Shown piece by piece: positions 51,917-62,363 of a DNA stretch of 64,000 bases. This stretch comes from Streptomyces sp. NBC_00154. GTDB taxonomy: Bacteria > Actinomycetota > Actinomycetes > Streptomycetales > Streptomycetaceae. The stretch's first letter is position 1. Each line of letters starts with the position of its first letter. A program made the position numbers and the translations under genes. The notes below the pieces were generated by a model. The model ran no database searches, was not told where the DNA came from, and saw only the letters and a program-made list of their open reading frames with translations. Where the stretch lies: NCBI RefSeq assembly GCF_026342835.1, contig NZ_JAPEMI010000001.1, positions 1,370,501 to 1,434,500 of the forward strand, read 5' to 3'.

Positions 51917-52474
51917 TCAGCCCCGCTGTGCGCGCCATTCGGGCGCCAGGACGGACCATATCTCCGAGTCGTGCCTCACTCCGCGGTACGGATAGTTCTC
52001 ACGCAGCACCCCGTCGCGCGTCATCCCGAGCCGCTTCGCGACCGCCACACTGCGGGTGTTGGCGGAGGACGCCACCCACTCCACACGGTGCATGCCGCGC
52101 TCCTCCACCGCCCAGTCGATCAGCTTCCGCACCGCCCGGGTCACCAGGCCGCGCCCCTCCCCCGCCGACTCCAGCCAGCAGCCGACCTCGCAGTTCCCGG
52201 ACTCGGTGTCGAAGATCCGGAAGAGGACGCCGCCGACGAGGGTGCCGTCCAGCCAGATGCCGTACAGCCGGCCCGTGTCGGCCGCCTGCTTGTCGGCGTA
52301 CCGCTGCAGCAGGGCGCGCGCCGATTCGAGGTCGGTGGCGAAGGTGGCGAAGGGGATCCACGGGTCGACGAGATCGCGTGCCCGGTCGATGTGGGCGAGG
52401 AACTCCTCCGCCTGCCAGATCTCCAGCGGGCGCAGTTCCGCACCGTCGTCACCCAGGGATACCGCGAACATCAT
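51917..52474 (-). CDS. GNAT acetyltransferase, RimJ/RimL type
   Basis: 185 residues. Acetyl-CoA-binding region CWLESAGEGRGLVTRAVRKLIDWA, followed by VEWVASSANTRSVAVAKRLGM, matches ribosomal-protein-Ser-type N-acetyltransferases. ATG at 52474 or 52471. It lies after the MMPL exporter gene on the same strand (77-base gap with a run of TCGGTC-like repeats). Target unknown. Confidence 0.85.
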   Translation of the reverse strand: MMFAVSLGDDGAELRPLEIWQAEEFLAHIDRARDLVDPWIPFATFATDLESARALLQRYADKQAADTGRLYGIWLDGTLVGGVLFRIFDTESGNCEVGCWLESAGEGRGLVTRAVRKLIDWAVEERGMHRVEWVASSANTRSVAVAKRLGMTRDGVLRENYPYRGVRHDSEIWSVLAPEWRAQRG

Positions 52475-52551
52475 GCTCCTTCGATGTCGGTCGATGTCGG
52501 TCTCGAGAAGTCGGTCTCAAGAGGTCCGTCCCAAGAGACCGCAATGAGATC

Positions 52552-54771
52552 TCAGTGGACGCGCTGTGCGACCGATCCGTCGTCGTCGCTGCTGCGCGCC
52601 CCGGAAATCCTCGCATGCGGCTCCCAGCACTCGGGCGGCTCGATGCTGATGCGCGGCAGCCGCCGTTCCAGCCAGCGCGGCAGCCACCAGTTCGCACCAC
52701 CCAGCATGTGCATCAGGGCGGGTACCAGCAGGGTCCGCAGGACGAAGGCGTCGAGCGCCACCGCCGCCGCGAGCGCGATGCCGAACATCGCGATGACCCG
52801 GTCCCCGCTGAGCACGAAGGCGAGGAAGACCGAGATCATGATCACCGCGGCGGAGTTGATCACCCGGCTGGTCTCGGCGAGGCCGACCCGGACCGCCCGC
52901 CGGTTGTCGCCGGTCTCCAGCCACTCCTCGTACATCCGGCCGACCAGGAACACCTGATAGTCCATGGAGAGCCCGAAGAGCACGGACACCATGATCACCG
53001 GCAGGAAGGGTTCGATGGGGCCGGCGCTGCCGAGTCCGAGCAATTCGCTCCCCCACCCCCACTGGAAGATCGCGATGACGACCCCGAACGAGGAGGCGAC
53101 GGCGGCCACGTTCATCGCGGCCGCCTTCAGGGGAATGCCGATCGACCGGAAGGCCAGCAGGAGAAGCAGACAGCCGAGCCCTATGACGACCCCGATGAAG
53201 AGCGGAAGTTTGCCGATGATGATCTGTGCGAAGTCGTCGTAGCCGGCTGTCACCCCGCCGACATGGGCCCGGAGCGAGGTGTTCTCCTCGGCGCGCGGCA
53301 GGACGTCCGTGCGCAGCCGGTCGACGAGGGCACTCGTCTGCTGGGACTGCGGCGACGACGTCGGGACGACGGTGACGAACGCCGCGTCGCCGCTGTTGTT
53401 GTACGTGACGGGGCTGACCGATGCCACGCCGTCGGTGTCCCGCAATGTGGCGGGCAGTGCGTCCATCGCGAGCCGGTCGTCGGCGCCGTCGAGCTGTGCG
53501 GCGATCGTCAGCGGACCGTTGACGCCGGGCCCGAAACCATCGGCCAGCAGGTCGTACGCCTGCCGGGTGGTCGACGACGAGGCGTTGTTGCCCTGGTCGG
53601 AGGTGCCCAGATGCAGTGAGAACGTCGGCAGTGCGAGGACCAGCATCACCGCGGCGGCGGCCACGCCGAGCAGCTTGGGGCGACGTTCGACGAAGGCGGA
53701 CCAGCGCGCGGCGAAGCCGGTGGGCAGTTCGGGCTGCGGTCCCTGCTCGGCGAGCTGTCTGCGTTCGCGCCGGCTCAGTGCCCGCATCCCGATGAACGAC
53801 AGCAGTGCGGGCAGCAGCGTCACCGAGGCGGCGACGGTCAGCACGACGGTGAGCGACGCGGCGATGGCGACGCCGTTGAGGAACCCGAGCTGCAGGATCA
53901 GCATGCCGAGCAGCGCGATACAGACGGTGGCCCCGGCGAAGACGACGGCACGCCCCGTCGTCGTGACGGCGTTCTGCGCCGCCTCGGCGACCGGCAGACC
54001 GCGCCGCAGCCCTCTGCGGTGCCGGGTGACGATGAACAGGGCGTAGTCGATGCCGACGCCGAGCCCGATCAGCATGCCCAGCATGGGGGCGAAGTCGGCG
54101 ACGGTCATCAGGTGCCCGAGCAGCACGATGCCCGCGTACGCCGTTCCGACCGAGACGAGGGCGGTGCCGATGGGCAACAGGCTGGCGGCGAGCGAACCGA
54201 AGGCGAGGAAGAGTACGACCGCGGCGACGACCACCCCGATGACCTCGCTGAGGTGGGCGGACGACGCTTCGGTGAGGGCGGCCACGGAGCCACCCACCTC
54301 CACCTGGAGCCCGTCACCCGCGGCTGCCTTCGCGGTGTCGACGACGGTCCGGGCCTGCTGCACCGGGATGTCGTCGGCCTGCTGGTCGAAGGTGATCGTG
54401 GCGTAGGCGGTGTGTCCGTCCGCGCTGATCTGCCCGACGCCGGAGGCCCCGTAGGGCCCGGTGACGTCTCCGACGCCCGGCACCTCCTCGATCGCGTGCA
54501 GTGTCCGCGTCATCGTCTGCACGACGTCGGTGGCCCGGACGGTGGATCCGGTGGTGTGCCAGACGACGGTGTCGGTGTCGCCGCCGAGGTCCGTGAAGCC
54601 GCCCTTGAGCAGCTGGGTGGCCCTGCCCGACTCCGTGCCGGGCACCTCGTAGTCGTTGGAGTAAGCGGAACCCGCCGTGCCCGCCGCGATGGCCGCGCCG
54701 CCTAGGGCGAGCAACCAGATGAGGACAGCGAGGAGACGGTGCGTGATGCACCAGCGGGCGATGGCAGCCAA
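52552..54771 (-). CDS. MMPL-family membrane exporter
   Basis: 739 residues with about 12 membrane helices in two repeats, each starting with one helix and a large outside loop (RND topology). AARWCITHRLLAVLIWLLAL-type N-terminus, YALFIVTRHRRGLRRG and the second FGLSMDYQVFLVGRMYEEW are typical MMPL motifs. TTG at 54771 follows AGGGAG. It may export a lipid, antibiotic or other hydrophobic compound; the neighbours give no clue. Confidence 0.88.
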   Translation of the reverse strand: MAAIARWCITHRLLAVLIWLLALGGAAIAAGTAGSAYSNDYEVPGTESGRATQLLKGGFTDLGGDTDTVVWHTTGSTVRATDVVQTMTRTLHAIEEVPGVGDVTGPYGASGVGQISADGHTAYATITFDQQADDIPVQQARTVVDTAKAAAGDGLQVEVGGSVAALTEASSAHLSEVIGVVVAAVVLFLAFGSLAASLLPIGTALVSVGTAYAGIVLLGHLMTVADFAPMLGMLIGLGVGIDYALFIVTRHRRGLRRGLPVAEAAQNAVTTTGRAVVFAGATVCIALLGMLILQLGFLNGVAIAASLTVVLTVAASVTLLPALLSFIGMRALSRRERRQLAEQGPQPELPTGFAARWSAFVERRPKLLGVAAAAVMLVLALPTFSLHLGTSDQGNNASSSTTRQAYDLLADGFGPGVNGPLTIAAQLDGADDRLAMDALPATLRDTDGVASVSPVTYNNSGDAAFVTVVPTSSPQSQQTSALVDRLRTDVLPRAEENTSLRAHVGGVTAGYDDFAQIIIGKLPLFIGVVIGLGCLLLLLAFRSIGIPLKAAAMNVAAVASSFGVVIAIFQWGWGSELLGLGSAGPIEPFLPVIMVSVLFGLSMDYQVFLVGRMYEEWLETGDNRRAVRVGLAETSRVINSAAVIMISVFLAFVLSGDRVIAMFGIALAAAVALDAFVLRTLLVPALMHMLGGANWWLPRWLERRLPRISIEPPECWEPHARISGARSSDDDGSVAQRVH

Positions 54772-54999
54772 CGGACGCGCTCCCTGGTGGTTCGTGGATC
54801 TTTATCGGGAGATCTAATGAACAGCCCGCAAAGAACACATGACCTGAGAACCGTCACTCTGGCAGCCACTATTGATCATTTGCCCTTTTCGTGGCGATGC
54901 TCACAGTGTCTGATTATTCCCTTACATGCCCGGCGCCCCGTCCACCTCCCGCCTCCCGCGCGTCCCCGTCCGGGGGCCCGCCCACGACACCTGTTCCGG

Positions 55000-57108
55000 T
55001 CAGCCGGAGACGCTCGCCCGGCCGTTCTCGATGTGTCCCATCAGCCGACGGCGGAAGACATCGTCGCCGTCGACCGTGACGGCCAGGTCGTACCAGCCGT
55101 GCGCGTCGGCCGCCGAGTGGACGACCGTACGGCTCCGCCCCGGCTTGACCTTGATCGTCCTCGTCCAGTCCCGCAGGTCCGCCTCGTCGACGTAGCCCAG
55201 CGGCCGGACGGTGTAGGTGAGCGTCCGCCGCCCCGTGTTGCGCAGGGTGAGGTGCAGATCGCGCTCGTGGACGTCGACCCAGGTGGCGACCTCGGGTCCA
55301 CCTTCGGCGGTTCCGGCGAACTCGCGGCGGAAGCCGTTCGGCCCGGTCACCGTGAACCGGTACGCCTCACCGGCAAGAGGCACCGTCCAGATCGCCGTGC
55401 CCCTGATGTCGCGGTGCTGCGGGACGGGGAACTCCCCCGCGTACGGGTAGAGCGCGAAGTGCGCCGACGAACGGCCCGTGTTGCTGAGGGCTACCCGCAC
55501 CGCCCCGTCCACGATCTTCGCCTGCGCATCCGGCTGGTACGGCAGCGGACGGGCGGGCCGGACACCGGGCTCCTGTACGGGCATCTGCTGGACGGCGGGC
55601 GGCTTCGGCGCCCAGCGTCCGCTGAACGGCGGGATGGCGCCCGGCTGCTCCACCTCGGGCCGGCGCCGTCCGCGCGTGAAGTCGAAGGCCGACGTCAGAT
55701 CACCGGTGACCGTGCGCCGCCAGTCGCTGATGTTCGGTTCCTGCACGCCCGTCCACCGCTCCAGGAAGCGGATCACGGAGGTGTGGTCGAAGACCTCGGA
55801 GCAGACGTAGCCGCCCACGGTCCACGGCGACACGACGAGCAGCGGCACGCGCACCCCGAGGCCGGTGGGCTTGGACTCCCACTGCTCGTCGGTCACCTCG
55901 GGCGGTGCGACCGGCGGCGGGACATGGTCGAAGAAGCCGTCGTTCTCGTCGTAGTTGATGATGACGGCGGTGTGCCGCCACACATCGGGGTGCCTGCCGA
56001 GCGCGTCCAGGACTTTGTAGACGATCGTCGCGCTGTGGATCGGGGAGGAGACGCTCGGATGCTCGGAGTCGACCGCCGACGGCACCAGGTAGGAGACCTC
56101 GGGCAGTGTGCCCGCTGCGACGTCCTCGGCGAACGCGTCGGCCAGCGTGCCGGTCTCGACCCGGCGCAGCGCTCGCTCGAAGAGGCTGCGTTCGGCCTCG
56201 GTGAGCGTGGCGACCCCGTCCTCCAGCAGTCCGAGCAGCCGCTCGCGCTCCGCCGCGTCGTCCGTGTCACGGACGGCCGCGTAGAAGGACTCCATGTAGG
56301 TGTGGCCGCCGGTCTTCGCCAGCGCCTTGCGGGCGATCGCCTTGAACGTGGCGAAGAACTCGATCTGGTTGTCGGTGAAGTTCTCCCACTCGGTGTACGT
56401 CTTCCAGCTGTGCCCGGCGTTCTCCAGCCGTTCCGCGTACGTGCTCCAGCCGTATCCCGGGTGGGTGCCCTCGTTGTACGCGTCGTTGCCGACCGCCCGC
56501 TTGCCGTTCGCCTCGAAGCCCGTCTTCCCGCTCCACAGGTGGTTCCGGTTGGGGCTGGTGGAGGTGTGGATGGACGAGTGGTAGGCGTCGCAGACCGTGA
56601 AGGTGTCGGCCAGTTCGTAGTGCAGCGGGATGTCGCGGCGGTCGTAGTACGCCATGGTGGCGGCCGTCTTCGCGGTCACCCAGCCGTTCATCCAGCCGCC
56701 GGCCCATGCCTTGCCGCCGCCGCTCCAGGAGTGGTCGAGGGCGCCTATGTACTGGAGATCCTTCTTCTGTATCGCCGCGGCGTCCCGGACCGGGAACGGC
56801 AGCACGGAGGTGCCCGATGCTCCCGGCTGCTCGAAGACGGGCTTGCCGGAGGGCAGTTCGATCGCGTTGCGGTCCCCGAAGCCGCGTACGCCGCGCAGAG
56901 TCCCGAAGTAGTGATCGAAGGAACGGTTCTCCTGCATCAGGATCACCACGTGCCTGATGTCCCCGAGCCCGCCGGACCCCGCCGGGCGCACCGGCTGCGC
57001 GGCGAGCGCGGACTGCAGCGACGGCGGCAGCAGCGACCCGGCAGCCGCGGCACCGAGAGCGCCGCCGCCGAGCGCGAAGAGTCGTCGCCGTGAGATGTCC
57101 GTGGTCAA
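55000..57108 (-). CDS. Tat-exported phospholipase C
   Basis: 702 residues from TTG at 57108, with GGGAGG six bases upstream. The Tat signal SRRRLFALGG lies at 6-15. The catalytic motif QENRSFDHYFG is at about 59-69. The C-terminal part carries two DUF756-like domains. This is the phosphocholine-specific or acid-phosphatase type of bacterial phospholipase C, which hydrolyses phospholipids outside the cell. The relic at 24199-24716 matches its C-terminal region (SEVFDHTSV, RRTVTGDLTSAFDF). Confidence 0.92.
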   Translation of the reverse strand: MTTDISRRRLFALGGGALGAAAAGSLLPPSLQSALAAQPVRPAGSGGLGDIRHVVILMQENRSFDHYFGTLRGVRGFGDRNAIELPSGKPVFEQPGASGTSVLPFPVRDAAAIQKKDLQYIGALDHSWSGGGKAWAGGWMNGWVTAKTAATMAYYDRRDIPLHYELADTFTVCDAYHSSIHTSTSPNRNHLWSGKTGFEANGKRAVGNDAYNEGTHPGYGWSTYAERLENAGHSWKTYTEWENFTDNQIEFFATFKAIARKALAKTGGHTYMESFYAAVRDTDDAAERERLLGLLEDGVATLTEAERSLFERALRRVETGTLADAFAEDVAAGTLPEVSYLVPSAVDSEHPSVSSPIHSATIVYKVLDALGRHPDVWRHTAVIINYDENDGFFDHVPPPVAPPEVTDEQWESKPTGLGVRVPLLVVSPWTVGGYVCSEVFDHTSVIRFLERWTGVQEPNISDWRRTVTGDLTSAFDFTRGRRRPEVEQPGAIPPFSGRWAPKPPAVQQMPVQEPGVRPARPLPYQPDAQAKIVDGAVRVALSNTGRSSAHFALYPYAGEFPVPQHRDIRGTAIWTVPLAGEAYRFTVTGPNGFRREFAGTAEGGPEVATWVDVHERDLHLTLRNTGRRTLTYTVRPLGYVDEADLRDWTRTIKVKPGRSRTVVHSAADAHGWYDLAVTVDGDDVFRRRLMGHIENGRASVSG

Positions 57109-57258
57109 GTTGAGCCTCCCGAGTCCGGTCCTACAGCCGGGAAGCTAATCAAGCCAGGTGGCGGCAGAAAGACCACCGCGCGGCCCTGCGGTGAACGTCC
57201 AGCAGGCCACCTCGAAGAGCCCGGACCTCCTGCCCGGACCGCCCGGCCGCGGTACCGG

Positions 57259-58518
57259 TCACACCCCGATCGTGTGCAGCGCTCCCCACAGCGCGACCGT
57301 CGACACAACCAGTGTCGCCGGTACGGTCAGCAGCCCCAGCCGGGTGAAGTGGCCCAGTTCGGGCGCGGCGCCATGGGCGTGCAGGATGCGGCGCCAGAGC
57401 AAAGTGGCGAGCGAGCCGACATAGGTGAGGTTCGGCCCGAGGTTCACCCCGATCAGCGCGGCGAGCAGCGGTCCCGGTCCGGCCGCCGCGACGACCGGGA
57501 GCAGGGCCAGGATCGCGGGCAGGTTGTTGATCAGGTTGGCCAGCACCGCCGCCACCGCGGCCACCGCCAGCAGCGCGGGCAGTGACGAACCGTCCGGCAG
57601 GAGCGTGCCGATCCCGGCGCCGAGACCGTGATCGACGACCGCCTTGACCACCACGCCGAGGGCGAGCACGAAGAGGCAGAACAGCGGGTGGGCGGCGTGC
57701 ACCAGCCCCTTGACCGTGGTTCTCCGCTGTCCCAGTGCCCGGATCCCGAGGACGGTCGCTCCGGCCAGCGCGGCCCACAGCGGTTCCGCGCCCGCGAACG
57801 ACGTGACGACGAAGCCCGCCAGTGTCAGGGCGAGGACGACGAGCGTGAAGACGGGGACACCGGTCGGTTCCTCGTCCGGATCCGGCGGGTGCGCGCCCGC
57901 TGCCAGGTCGTCGGCGAAGACACGGCGGAAGATGACGTACTCGACGGCGATGGCAGCCAGCCACGGCAGGCACATCAGCGCGGCGAAGCGAGTGAAGGAG
58001 AGGCCGCTCGCGGTGAACGCCAGCAGGTTGGTGAGGTTGGAGACGGGAAGCAGCAGGGACGCCGAGTTGGCGAGATGAGCGCAGGCGTAGACGTACGGGC
58101 GGGGGCGGGCGCCGACACGGGCGGCGGTGGCGATGACGACGGGCGTCAGCAGGACCACCGTGGCGTCCAGGCTGAGGACGGCTGTGATCAGCGCCGCCAC
58201 GACGAAGACCCCGCCGAGCAGCGGCCCGGTCCGCCCCCGGCAGAGGCGGGCGACCATATGGCCGGCGGCTGTGAACAGTCCTTCGTCGGCGCAGAGCTGG
58301 GCCAGCACGAGAATGGCCGCGAGGAAGCCGACGACCGGCAGCAGGCTGCCGACCTGGGCCCGTGCGTCCGCGAACGGCACCGCGCCGAGGACCACCACCA
58401 GCACGGCGGCGGATACGGCGATCGTCGCCTCGGGCAGCCCCCGGGGGCGTACGACGGCGAACGCCAGCACCGCGAGGAGCAGCGCGACGGAGACGATCTC
58501 GGCGGTGACGGTGTTCAG
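57259..58518 (-). CDS. SLC13/ArsB-like permease
   Basis: 419 residues from CTG at 58518, the only start with a good ribosome site (GGAGAGAG, four bases); TTG at 58542 or GTG at 58593 are alternatives. About 11 membrane helices. LSLDATVVLLTPVVIATAARVGA and ANLINNLPAILALLPVV carry the twin NxP-type loops of ion transporters of the ArsB/NhaD superfamily. Arsenite export or dicarboxylate/Na+ transport is possible; no arsenic genes are adjacent. Confidence 0.75.
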   Translation of the reverse strand: MNTVTAEIVSVALLLAVLAFAVVRPRGLPEATIAVSAAVLVVVLGAVPFADARAQVGSLLPVVGFLAAILVLAQLCADEGLFTAAGHMVARLCRGRTGPLLGGVFVVAALITAVLSLDATVVLLTPVVIATAARVGARPRPYVYACAHLANSASLLLPVSNLTNLLAFTASGLSFTRFAALMCLPWLAAIAVEYVIFRRVFADDLAAGAHPPDPDEEPTGVPVFTLVVLALTLAGFVVTSFAGAEPLWAALAGATVLGIRALGQRRTTVKGLVHAAHPLFCLFVLALGVVVKAVVDHGLGAGIGTLLPDGSSLPALLAVAAVAAVLANLINNLPAILALLPVVAAAGPGPLLAALIGVNLGPNLTYVGSLATLLWRRILHAHGAAPELGHFTRLGLLTVPATLVVSTVALWGALHTIGV

Positions 58519-58550
58519 CGGACTCTCTCTCCGGACGTGCAAGGAATCAT

Positions 58551-58591
58551 GAAGGGGCGGTGCACCCGTTGGCCGGGTGCACCGCCCCTTC
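58551..58591 (-). terminator. Terminator of gatB
   Basis: A perfect 18-base stem (GAAGGGGCGGTGCACCCG with CGGGTGCACCGCCCCTTC) and a five-base loop, 37 bases after the gatB stop. No strong U-run follows. Confidence 0.8.
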
Positions 58592-58628
58592 ACCTACGTA
58601 CGTACGCAGCCGCAGCTGCGCGAAGGAC

Positions 58629-60137
58629 TCAGCCCTCGACGCCGAGCTTCTCCAGGATCAGCTCGCGCACCCGGGCCGCGTCCGCCTGGCCGCGGGTGGC
58701 CTTCATGACCGCGCCGACGAGTGCACCCGCCGCCGCGACCTTGCCACCGCGGATCTTGTCCGCGACGGCCGCGTTGGCGGCGATGGCCTCGTCCACGGCC
58801 GCGCCCAGGGCGCCCTCGTCCGAGACGACCTTCAGGCCGCGCTTCTCGACGACTGTGTCCGGGTCGCCCTCGCCCGCGAGGACACCCTCGATGACCTGGC
58901 GCGCCAGCTTGTCGTTGAGGTCGCCGGAGGCGACGAGCTCGGTCACCCGGGCGACCTGCGCCGGGGTGATCGCCAGCTCGTCCAGGGCGACGCCGGACTC
59001 GTTGGAGTTCCGGGCCAGCTCGCCCATCCACCACTTGCGGGCCTGGTCGGACGGGGCACCCGCCGCGGTCGTGGCGACGATCAGGTCGACCGCGCCCGCG
59101 TTGAGGATCGACTGCATGTCGAACTCCGAGACGCCCCACTCCTCGCGCAGCCGGTTGCGGCGTACACGCGGCAGCTCGGGAAGCCCCTTGCGCAGCTCCT
59201 CGACCCAGTCGCGGGCCGGGGCGACGGGCACCAGGTCCGGCTCCGGGAAGTAGCGGTAGTCCTCGGCGTTGTCCTTGATGCGGCCGGCCGTGGTGGAGCC
59301 GTCCTCCTCGTGGAAGTGCCGGGTCTCCTGCACGACCTTGGCGCCGGAGTTCAGCACCGCGGCGTGGCGCTGGATCTCGTAGCGGGCGGCACGCTCGACG
59401 GAACGCAGCGAGTTCACGTTCTTCGTCTCGGAGCGGGTACCGAAGGTCTCGGTGCCGTTGGGGCGCAGCGACAGGTTCACGTCGCAGCGCATCTGGCCCT
59501 GCTCCATGCGGGCCTCGGAGACGCCGAGCGCCTTGATGAGCTCACGCAGCTCGGCGACGTACGCCTTCGCGACCTCGGGGGCGCGCGCACCCGCTCCCTC
59601 GATCGGCTTGGTGACGATCTCGATGAGCGGGATGCCCGCACGGTTGTAGTCCAGCAGGGAGTGGGACGCGCCGTGGATACGGCCGGTGGCACCGCCGACG
59701 TGCAGCGACTTACCGGTGTCCTCCTCCATGTGGGCGCGCTCGATCTGCACCCGGAAGATCTCCCCGTCCTCCAGCTGGACGTCCAGATAGCCGTCGAAGG
59801 CGATCGGCTCGTCGTACTGCGAGGTCTGGAAGTTCTTCGGCATGTCCGGATAGAAGTAGTTCTTCCGGGCGAAGCGGCACCACTCGGCGATCTCGCAGTT
59901 CAGCGCGAGACCGATCTTAATGGCGGACTCGACGCCGATGGCGTTGACGACCGGCAGCGAGCCGGGCATGCCGAGGCAGGTCGGGCACGTCTGCGAGTTC
60001 GGCTCCGCGCCCAGCTCGGTGGAGCAGCCGCAGAACATCTTGGTCTTGGTGCCGAGCTCGACATGGACCTCGAGGCCCATGACGGGGTCGTACGTCGCGA
60101 GGGCGTCCTCGTACGGCACCAGGTCAGTGACAGTCAC
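58629..60137 (-). CDS. gatB: Aspartyl/glutamyl-tRNA amidotransferase subunit B
   Basis: 502 residues. The N-terminal GatB catalytic domain ([31 protein letters not shown], with Cys ligands), and the C-terminal YqeY-like tail ([12 protein letters not shown]) are typical. With GatC and GatA it converts misacylated Glu-tRNA(Gln) or Asp-tRNA(Asn) to the amide. Streptomycetes lack glutaminyl-tRNA synthetase, so this is essential. GTG at 60137 follows GAGGGAAAG. Confidence 0.95.
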   Translation of the reverse strand: MTVTDLVPYEDALATYDPVMGLEVHVELGTKTKMFCGCSTELGAEPNSQTCPTCLGMPGSLPVVNAIGVESAIKIGLALNCEIAEWCRFARKNYFYPDMPKNFQTSQYDEPIAFDGYLDVQLEDGEIFRVQIERAHMEEDTGKSLHVGGATGRIHGASHSLLDYNRAGIPLIEIVTKPIEGAGARAPEVAKAYVAELRELIKALGVSEARMEQGQMRCDVNLSLRPNGTETFGTRSETKNVNSLRSVERAARYEIQRHAAVLNSGAKVVQETRHFHEEDGSTTAGRIKDNAEDYRYFPEPDLVPVAPARDWVEELRKGLPELPRVRRNRLREEWGVSEFDMQSILNAGAVDLIVATTAAGAPSDQARKWWMGELARNSNESGVALDELAITPAQVARVTELVASGDLNDKLARQVIEGVLAGEGDPDTVVEKRGLKVVSDEGALGAAVDEAIAANAAVADKIRGGKVAAAGALVGAVMKATRGQADAARVRELILEKLGVEG

Positions 60138-60153
60138 GGTGAAACTTTCCCTC

Positions 60154-60393
60154 TCAACCCAGCAGTACGTCGTCGTCGCCCAGGCGCTTCAGCTCTCGGT
60201 AGAGCAGAGCGATGCCGGTGGCGATGGCGGCAGCGGAGACGACGGCGTCGACCAGCCGGAGCGTGTCGTGCTCGGAGCGTGCCTTCTTGGCCTGCTTGAG
60301 CACGCTCACCGCACCGAACGCGGTGGTGCCGATGGACAGGTACGTACCGGTCTTGGACTTCTTGAAGCCCTTGGCCTTGGTCAGTGCGCTCAC
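60154..60393 (-). CDS. Small membrane protein between gatA and gatB
   Basis: 79 residues, [19 protein letters not shown], with one or two helices ([35 protein letters not shown]). GTG at 60393 overlaps the gatA stop by four bases (GTGA), and GGAGG lies ten bases upstream, so it is translationally coupled. It is co-transcribed with gatB, 16 bases on. I do not recognise a domain. Confidence 0.7.
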   Translation of the reverse strand: MSALTKAKGFKKSKTGTYLSIGTTAFGAVSVLKQAKKARSEHDTLRLVDAVVSAAAIATGIALLYRELKRLGDDDVLLG

Positions 60394-61892
60394 AGTGACG
60401 GAGCCTCCTCCAGCAGCGGGTGCCCCCACTTTTCCACGAAGGCGGCCTCGACGGCGGCTCCGACCTTGTACAGCCGGTCGTCCTTCATGGCGGGGGCGAT
60501 GATCTGCAGACCGACCGGCAGACCGTCCTCCGGTGCCAGACCGCAGGGCAGCGACATCGCGGAGTTGCCTGCCAGGTTGGTCGGAATGGTGCACAGGTCG
60601 GCCAGGTACATCGCCATCGGGTCGTCGGCGCGCTCGCCGATCGGGAAGGCGGTGGTCGGCGTCGTCGGGGAGACGATCACGTCGACCTGCTCGAAGGCCT
60701 TCTCGAAGTCCCGCGTGATGAGCGTGCGGACCTTCTGCGCCGAGCCGTAGTACGCGTCGTAGTAGCCGGAGCTGAGTGCGTACGTACCGAGGATGATGCG
60801 GCGCTTGACCTCGTCGCCGAAGCCGGCCTCGCGGGTGAGCGCGGTGACCTCCTCGGCGGACTTCGTGCCGTCGTCGCCGACCCGGAGGCCGTACCGCATG
60901 GCGTCGAAGCGGGCCAGGTTCGAGGAGCACTCGGACGGCGCGATCAGGTAGTACGCCGACAGACCCAGGTCGAAGGACGGGCAGTCCAGCTCGACGACGG
61001 TGGCACCGAGCGACTTCAGAAGCTCGACCGACTCGTTGAAACGCTGGACGACACCGGCCTGGTAGCCCTCGCCGGAGAACTGCTTGACGACGCCGATGCG
61101 CATGCCGTCGACGCTGCCGTTGCGGGCGGCCTCGACGACCGGCGGGACCGGGGCGTCGATGGAAGTCGAGTCCAGCGGGTCGTGTCCGGCGATCACCTCG
61201 TGGAGCAGCGCCGCGTCCAGGACCGTACGGGCGCACGGGCCGCCCTGGTCGAGGGAGGACGAGAAGGCGACCATTCCGTAGCGGGAGACCGCACCGTAGG
61301 TGGGCTTGACGCCGACGGTGCCGGTGACGGCGGCGGGCTGGCGGATGGAACCGCCGGTGTCCGTGCCGATGGCGAGCGGCGCCTCGAACGACGCGAGGGC
61401 GGCCGAGGAGCCACCTCCGGAGCCGCCCGGGATCCGAGTGAGGTCCCACGGGTTACCGGTCGGGCCGTAGGCGCTGTTCTCGGTGGAGGACCCCATGGCG
61501 AACTCGTCCATGTTGGTCTTGCCGAGGATGACGACGTCGGCGGCCTTCAGCTTCTTGGTCAGGGTCGCGTCGTACGGCGGAACCCAGCCCTCGAGGATCT
61601 TCGAGCCGACGGTGGTCGGCATGGTCTTCGTGGTGAAGATGTCCTTCAGTGCGAGCGGGACACCGGCCAGCGGGCCGAGCTTCTCGCCCGCGGCCTTCTT
61701 CGCGTCGACGGCACGGGCCTGCGCGAGCGCGCCCTCACGGTCGATGTGCAGGAAGGCGTGGACCTTCTCGTCGACCGCGTCGATCCGGGCCAGGTGCGCC
61801 TCGGTGACCTCGACGGCCGTGAGCTCGCCGGAAGCGATCTTCGCAGCGATCTCGGCGGCGGTGAGCTTGATGATGGAGCTGTTGTCCGTCAT
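60390..61892 (-). CDS. gatA: Aspartyl/glutamyl-tRNA amidotransferase subunit A
   Basis: 500 residues, an amidase-signature enzyme. The catalytic triad is visible: Lys in [13 protein letters not shown], and the two Ser in [12 protein letters not shown] and [12 protein letters not shown]. It releases ammonia from glutamine for the transamidation. ATG at 61892. It lies five bases after gatC. Confidence 0.95.
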   Translation of the reverse strand: MTDNSSIIKLTAAEIAAKIASGELTAVEVTEAHLARIDAVDEKVHAFLHIDREGALAQARAVDAKKAAGEKLGPLAGVPLALKDIFTTKTMPTTVGSKILEGWVPPYDATLTKKLKAADVVILGKTNMDEFAMGSSTENSAYGPTGNPWDLTRIPGGSGGGSSAALASFEAPLAIGTDTGGSIRQPAAVTGTVGVKPTYGAVSRYGMVAFSSSLDQGGPCARTVLDAALLHEVIAGHDPLDSTSIDAPVPPVVEAARNGSVDGMRIGVVKQFSGEGYQAGVVQRFNESVELLKSLGATVVELDCPSFDLGLSAYYLIAPSECSSNLARFDAMRYGLRVGDDGTKSAEEVTALTREAGFGDEVKRRIILGTYALSSGYYDAYYGSAQKVRTLITRDFEKAFEQVDVIVSPTTPTTAFPIGERADDPMAMYLADLCTIPTNLAGNSAMSLPCGLAPEDGLPVGLQIIAPAMKDDRLYKVGAAVEAAFVEKWGHPLLEEAPSL

Positions 61893-61897
61893 GGCTG

Positions 61898-62194
61898 TTA
61901 GTCCTCCCCCAGGATCTGCGGCACCTTGAAACGCTGCTGCTCCTGGGCCGGGGCGCCGGAGAGCGCCTGCTCGGGGGTGAGCGACGGACGGACCTCGTCC
62001 GCGCGCATGACATTGGTCAGCGGCAGCGGGTGGGAGGTCGGCGGTACGTCTTGGTCGGCGACCTCGGAGACGCGGGCGACCGCGCCGATGATGTCGTCGA
62101 GCTGACCGGCGAAGTGATCGAGCTCTTCGCCCTTCAGCTCCAGACGCGCCAGCCGGGCGAGGTGGGCGACCTCCTCGCGCGTGATGCCAGGCAT
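61898..62194 (-). CDS. gatC: Aspartyl/glutamyl-tRNA amidotransferase subunit C
   Basis: 98 residues. [20 protein letters not shown] and [15 protein letters not shown] are conserved in GatC, which clamps GatA to GatB. ATG at 62194 fits the family; the open frame further upstream is not conserved. It is the first gene of gatCAB. On the minus strand TAGGAT (62242-62237) is a good -10 box, but no clear -35 is seen. Confidence 0.93.
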   Translation of the reverse strand: MPGITREEVAHLARLARLELKGEELDHFAGQLDDIIGAVARVSEVADQDVPPTSHPLPLTNVMRADEVRPSLTPEQALSGAPAQEQQRFKVPQILGED

Positions 62195-62363
62195 GCAGCG
62201 ATCCTCAGGGGTGAGTGTTGTGGTTTTGGCCCCAATCCTATGGGGTCCGGCGCTGACGGAGCCGCCACCCACCGAACACTCGCCTCCGGTCAGCCTCCGG
62301 CCGTGCCCGTATCGGGGGCGATCGGCTCGATTCCGCCGCCGGGATCCGGGCCACCGGGCCGGC

